Below are positions 5,705 through 7,151 of a stretch of DNA of 7,151 nucleotides, one piece after another. This DNA comes from JBQTIM01 sp052388135. GTDB taxonomy: Bacteria > Elusimicrobiota > Elusimicrobia > FEN-1173. Within the stretch, counting starts at the first letter, position 1; each line of letters starts with the position of its first letter. The notes beneath the pieces were generated by a model. The model made no database searches and had not been told where the DNA came from. It saw only the letters and a program-made list of their open reading frames with translations. A program made the position numbers and the translations under genes. Where the stretch lies: NCBI GenBank assembly GCA_052388135.1, contig JBQTIM010000065.1, forward strand, positions 1 through 7,151, in the 5' to 3' direction.

Positions 5705-6640
5705 ATGAAAAAGACGTGTCTGACGCTTATTCTGACAATTTTTTGCTCAGTAGCGGTTCTTCATGCCGCCGTAGCCGACGATATCCGTTCGGATTCCCGC
5801 CAGACCGCCCAGTGGATCAGCCGGGAGACGGCCGACATGATGGCCTTCGCGGCGGCCTCCCAGCCTCTCCTGCCGGGGGCCGTGCTGGACATCCTGGGTG
5901 TGCAAGCGGGCGTTTCCGCCGGAGTGTCTTCCTTCGAGCTGGACGTGGCCCGCTACCGGGCCCTGCCCCTTTCCGCCCTGGACAACCGCGGCGGAGAAGT
6001 GAACCTGCCCGACCGCGTGCCGGTTCCCTCGGCCCTGGCCCACGCCAGGGTGGGACTGCTGGGCGGCTTCGATTTGGGCGTCAAGGCGGGCGCTTTGAAT
6101 TTTAAAGACGAAACCGGCGACGCCGAAACGGAGTACGACAGCGTCGTCTACGGGGCGGAACTTCGGAAGAAACTTTTGGGCGGCGGCCTGACCGGCGTGG
6201 CCCTGCCGGACGTGGCCCTTTCCCTTTCCTACGACGCGGCCTCCGGCGAGGCGACGCGCAAGGAGCGCTACAACGGAGCCCTGCGGTCCGGCGGCACGCT
6301 GGCCGCGGACACCGTTTGGAAGACCGAATGGAACGTCTCCGCCCTCACCGCCCGCGCGGTGGCCAGCAAGACGCTCCTCATGATCACGCCCTACGCCGGC
6401 GTCGGCTACACGACGCACATGGGGGACGCCGAGACTTCGGTTTCCACCCGCGGCACGGCCAGCCCCGGCGGCGCCGTGGATGAAACCGTCTCGGCCTCGG
6501 CCGACGCGGACGATGCTTACGTGCAGGCGCTGGCCGGTGTGGAACTGGGAATCCTGCCCCTCCTGCGTTTGAACGCCGGCTACCTGTGGTCGCCCGACGC
6601 CTGGACGGCGGCCGTTGGATTGAGGTTCCAGTTCCGCTGA
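5705..6640 (+). CDS. Predicted outer-membrane beta-barrel protein with signal peptide
   Basis: 311 residues beginning with a classical Sec signal peptide: MKK, a hydrophobic core (about 4-19) and a likely cleavage near HAAVA/DD (after residue 24). The mature part has many alternating strands with Gly/aromatic turns, such as ARVGLLGGFDLGVKAGALNF (114-133), DVALSLSYD (169-177), LLMITPYAGVGYTTHMG (224-240) and AYVQALAGVELGILPLLRLNAGYLW (271-295). It ends with strand WTAAVGLRFQFR; a final strand with aromatic residues near the C-terminus is the usual BAM recognition signal for outer-membrane insertion. A Ser/Ala/Asp/Thr-rich stretch (about 243-270) could be a surface loop. I do not recognise a named family and assign no transport or binding role. 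It follows the AT-rich DnaA-box island, which forms its leader, and is 25 bp upstream of a receiver-domain gene with which it is likely co-transcribed. Confidence 0.75.
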   Translation: MKKTCLTLILTIFCSVAVLHAAVADDIRSDSRQTAQWISRETADMMAFAAASQPLLPGAVLDILGVQAGVSAGVSSFELDVARYRALPLSALDNRGGEVNLPDRVPVPSALAHARVGLLGGFDLGVKAGALNFKDETGDAETEYDSVVYGAELRKKLLGGGLTGVALPDVALSLSYDAASGEATRKERYNGALRSGGTLAADTVWKTEWNVSALTARAVASKTLLMITPYAGVGYTTHMGDAETSVSTRGTASPGGAVDETVSASADADDAYVQALAGVELGILPLLRLNAGYLWSPDAWTAAVGLRFQFR

Positions 6641-6645
6641 GCCCC

Positions 6646-6660
6646 GCCGCCCTCGGCGGC
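6646..6660 (+). other. Short GC hairpin between barrel and receiver genes
   Basis: GCCGCC (6646-6651) and GGCGGC (6655-6660) form a perfect 6-bp stem with a 3-base loop, ending 5 bases before the receiver ATG. There is no T run, so it is not an intrinsic terminator. It occupies the place where an SD would normally be, so it could lower translation of the receiver gene. Confidence 0.4.
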
Positions 6661-6665
6661 GCGCC

Positions 6666-7037
6666 ATGACCGCCCGCATCCTCGTCGTCGACGACGAACT
6701 TCCCGTCCGCCAGGTGATCCAGCGCCTGCTGGCGCGGGAAAGCTACGAGGCCGCGCTTTGCGCCACCGCCGAAGAGGCGCTGGAGCGGTTGAAAGAAAAT
6801 CCCGACATCGTCCTTCTGGACCTGAACCTTCCGGGCGTGCAGGATTTGGACCTCCTGCGGCGCCTCCATGAACACTCCCCGCAAGTGCCCATCATCGTCC
6901 TGTCCGGAGACCGCGACGGCTCCCGGCGGCAGGCCGTCCTGCGGGCCGGAGCCGCCGACTACCTGTCCAAGCCGCTGGACTGGGACCGCCTCAAGAGCAC
7001 CCTGGCGCTGCTGCTGTCCTTGAAAAAATCGCCTTAA
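6666..7037 (+). CDS. Stand-alone response regulator receiver (CheY-like) protein
   Basis: 123 residues forming one receiver domain and nothing else. The acidic pocket is D9-D10 (ILVVDDE), the phospho-acceptor is D52 (VLLDLNLP), the switch Ser is S80 (IIVLSGD), the aromatic switch is Y99 and the conserved Lys is K102 (YLSKPLDWDRL). All catalytic residues are present, so it should accept phosphate from a histidine kinase; Mg2+ binding is expected at the acidic pocket. No DNA-binding or enzymatic output domain follows, so it would act by protein contact or as a phosphorelay step. No kinase is encoded in the window. The ATG at 6666 directly precedes the first strand TARILVVDD; no SD is visible and a GC hairpin lies just upstream, so it may depend on translation of the barrel gene. 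A role with the pilus genes is possible but not shown. Confidence 0.9.
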   Translation: MTARILVVDDELPVRQVIQRLLARESYEAALCATAEEALERLKENPDIVLLDLNLPGVQDLDLLRRLHEHSPQVPIIVLSGDRDGSRRQAVLRAGAADYLSKPLDWDRLKSTLALLLSLKKSP

Positions 7038-7059
7038 CCTGAATTTCTCAGTTGGAACG

Positions 7060-7089
7060 CGGGATTCGACGTAAAATCCCGGAATTTTT
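7060..7089 (+). terminator. Rho-independent terminator after the receiver gene
   Basis: CGGGATT (7060-7066) pairs perfectly with AATCCCG (7075-7081) around an 8-base loop, followed by GAATTTTT. It lies 23 bases after the receiver stop and would close the barrel-receiver transcript. Confidence 0.7.
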
Positions 7090-7151
7090 CTTAACAAAAT
7101 TGTTCGACCATACCATCAAGTATGCTCTCACAATTTTGCGTCGAAAAATTC
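7082..7151. repeat. 70-bp interrupted palindrome, nested arms on one dyad axis, reaching the window edge
   Basis: Three pairs of arms share a centre between 7116 and 7117: GAATTTTTC (7082-7090) with GAAAAATTC (7143-7151); CAAAATTGT (7095-7103) with ACAATTTTG (7130-7138); CATAC (7109-7113) with GTATG (7120-7124). The internal loops are symmetric (4x4 and 5x5, the latter with two further pairs), and the tip is a 6-base loop. The outer arms stop only because the window does, so the element may be larger. It overlaps the T run of the terminator. It could be a bidirectional terminator, an operator or a mobile palindromic repeat. Confidence 0.6.

Noticed and set aside
1..7151. CRISPR array, tRNA, rRNA, integrase or toxin-antitoxin genes
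   Set aside because: I looked for regularly spaced direct repeats, tRNA-like cloverleaf ends, rRNA signatures and recombinase motifs and found none.

Overview
The window is GC-rich bacterial chromosome with every recognisable gene on the + strand. Its contents are housekeeping enzymes plus type IV pilus (T4P) and outer-membrane genes, which points to a Gram-negative (diderm) bacterium: there is a PilB-type assembly ATPase, a PilX-like pilus protein and a signal-peptide/beta-barrel protein ending in an aromatic-rich strand. The malate dehydrogenase is the LDH-like type, the pantothenate kinase is type III (CoaX), and a dispersed repeat beginning GTCATTGCGAG is present. Together these would suit Elusimicrobiota or Desulfobacterota-like lineages, but that placement is an inference from memory and not secure.

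Layout. 1-561: C-terminal part of a PilX-like, beta-helical pilus-associated protein (its 5' end lies outside the window). 575-1147: a small two-TM, HAMP-domain membrane protein. 1161-1188: a sigma70-like promoter. 1226-3055: pilB, closed by a strong terminator at 3057-3096. 3164-3172: an extended -10 promoter driving mdh (3217-4164). 4165-4497 has no protein gene; it holds a 120-bp MITE-like inverted-repeat element (4182-4301) and then a very GC-rich leader. 4498-4713: a 71-residue PUR-domain nucleic-acid-binding protein. 4790-5578: coaX. 5579-5671: a sharply AT-rich island (about 29% GC) with two DnaA-box-like 9-mers. 5705-6640: a secreted outer-membrane beta-barrel protein. 6666-7037: a stand-alone CheY-like receiver protein, then a terminator (7060-7089). 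7082-7151: a 70-bp interrupted palindrome that reaches the window edge.

How it fits together. The first three genes form a T4P module: a surface or minor-pilin component, a membrane protein that could sit at the pilus base or relay a signal, and the extension motor. mdh (TCA cycle/redox) and coaX (first step of CoA synthesis) are independent housekeeping genes, each with its own signals. The barrel protein and the receiver are 25 bp apart and probably co-transcribed.

The least explained parts are non-coding: the DnaA-box island, the nested terminal palindrome with repeated TTCGAC motifs, and the MITE-like element. No complete undescribed defence or mobile system is visible.
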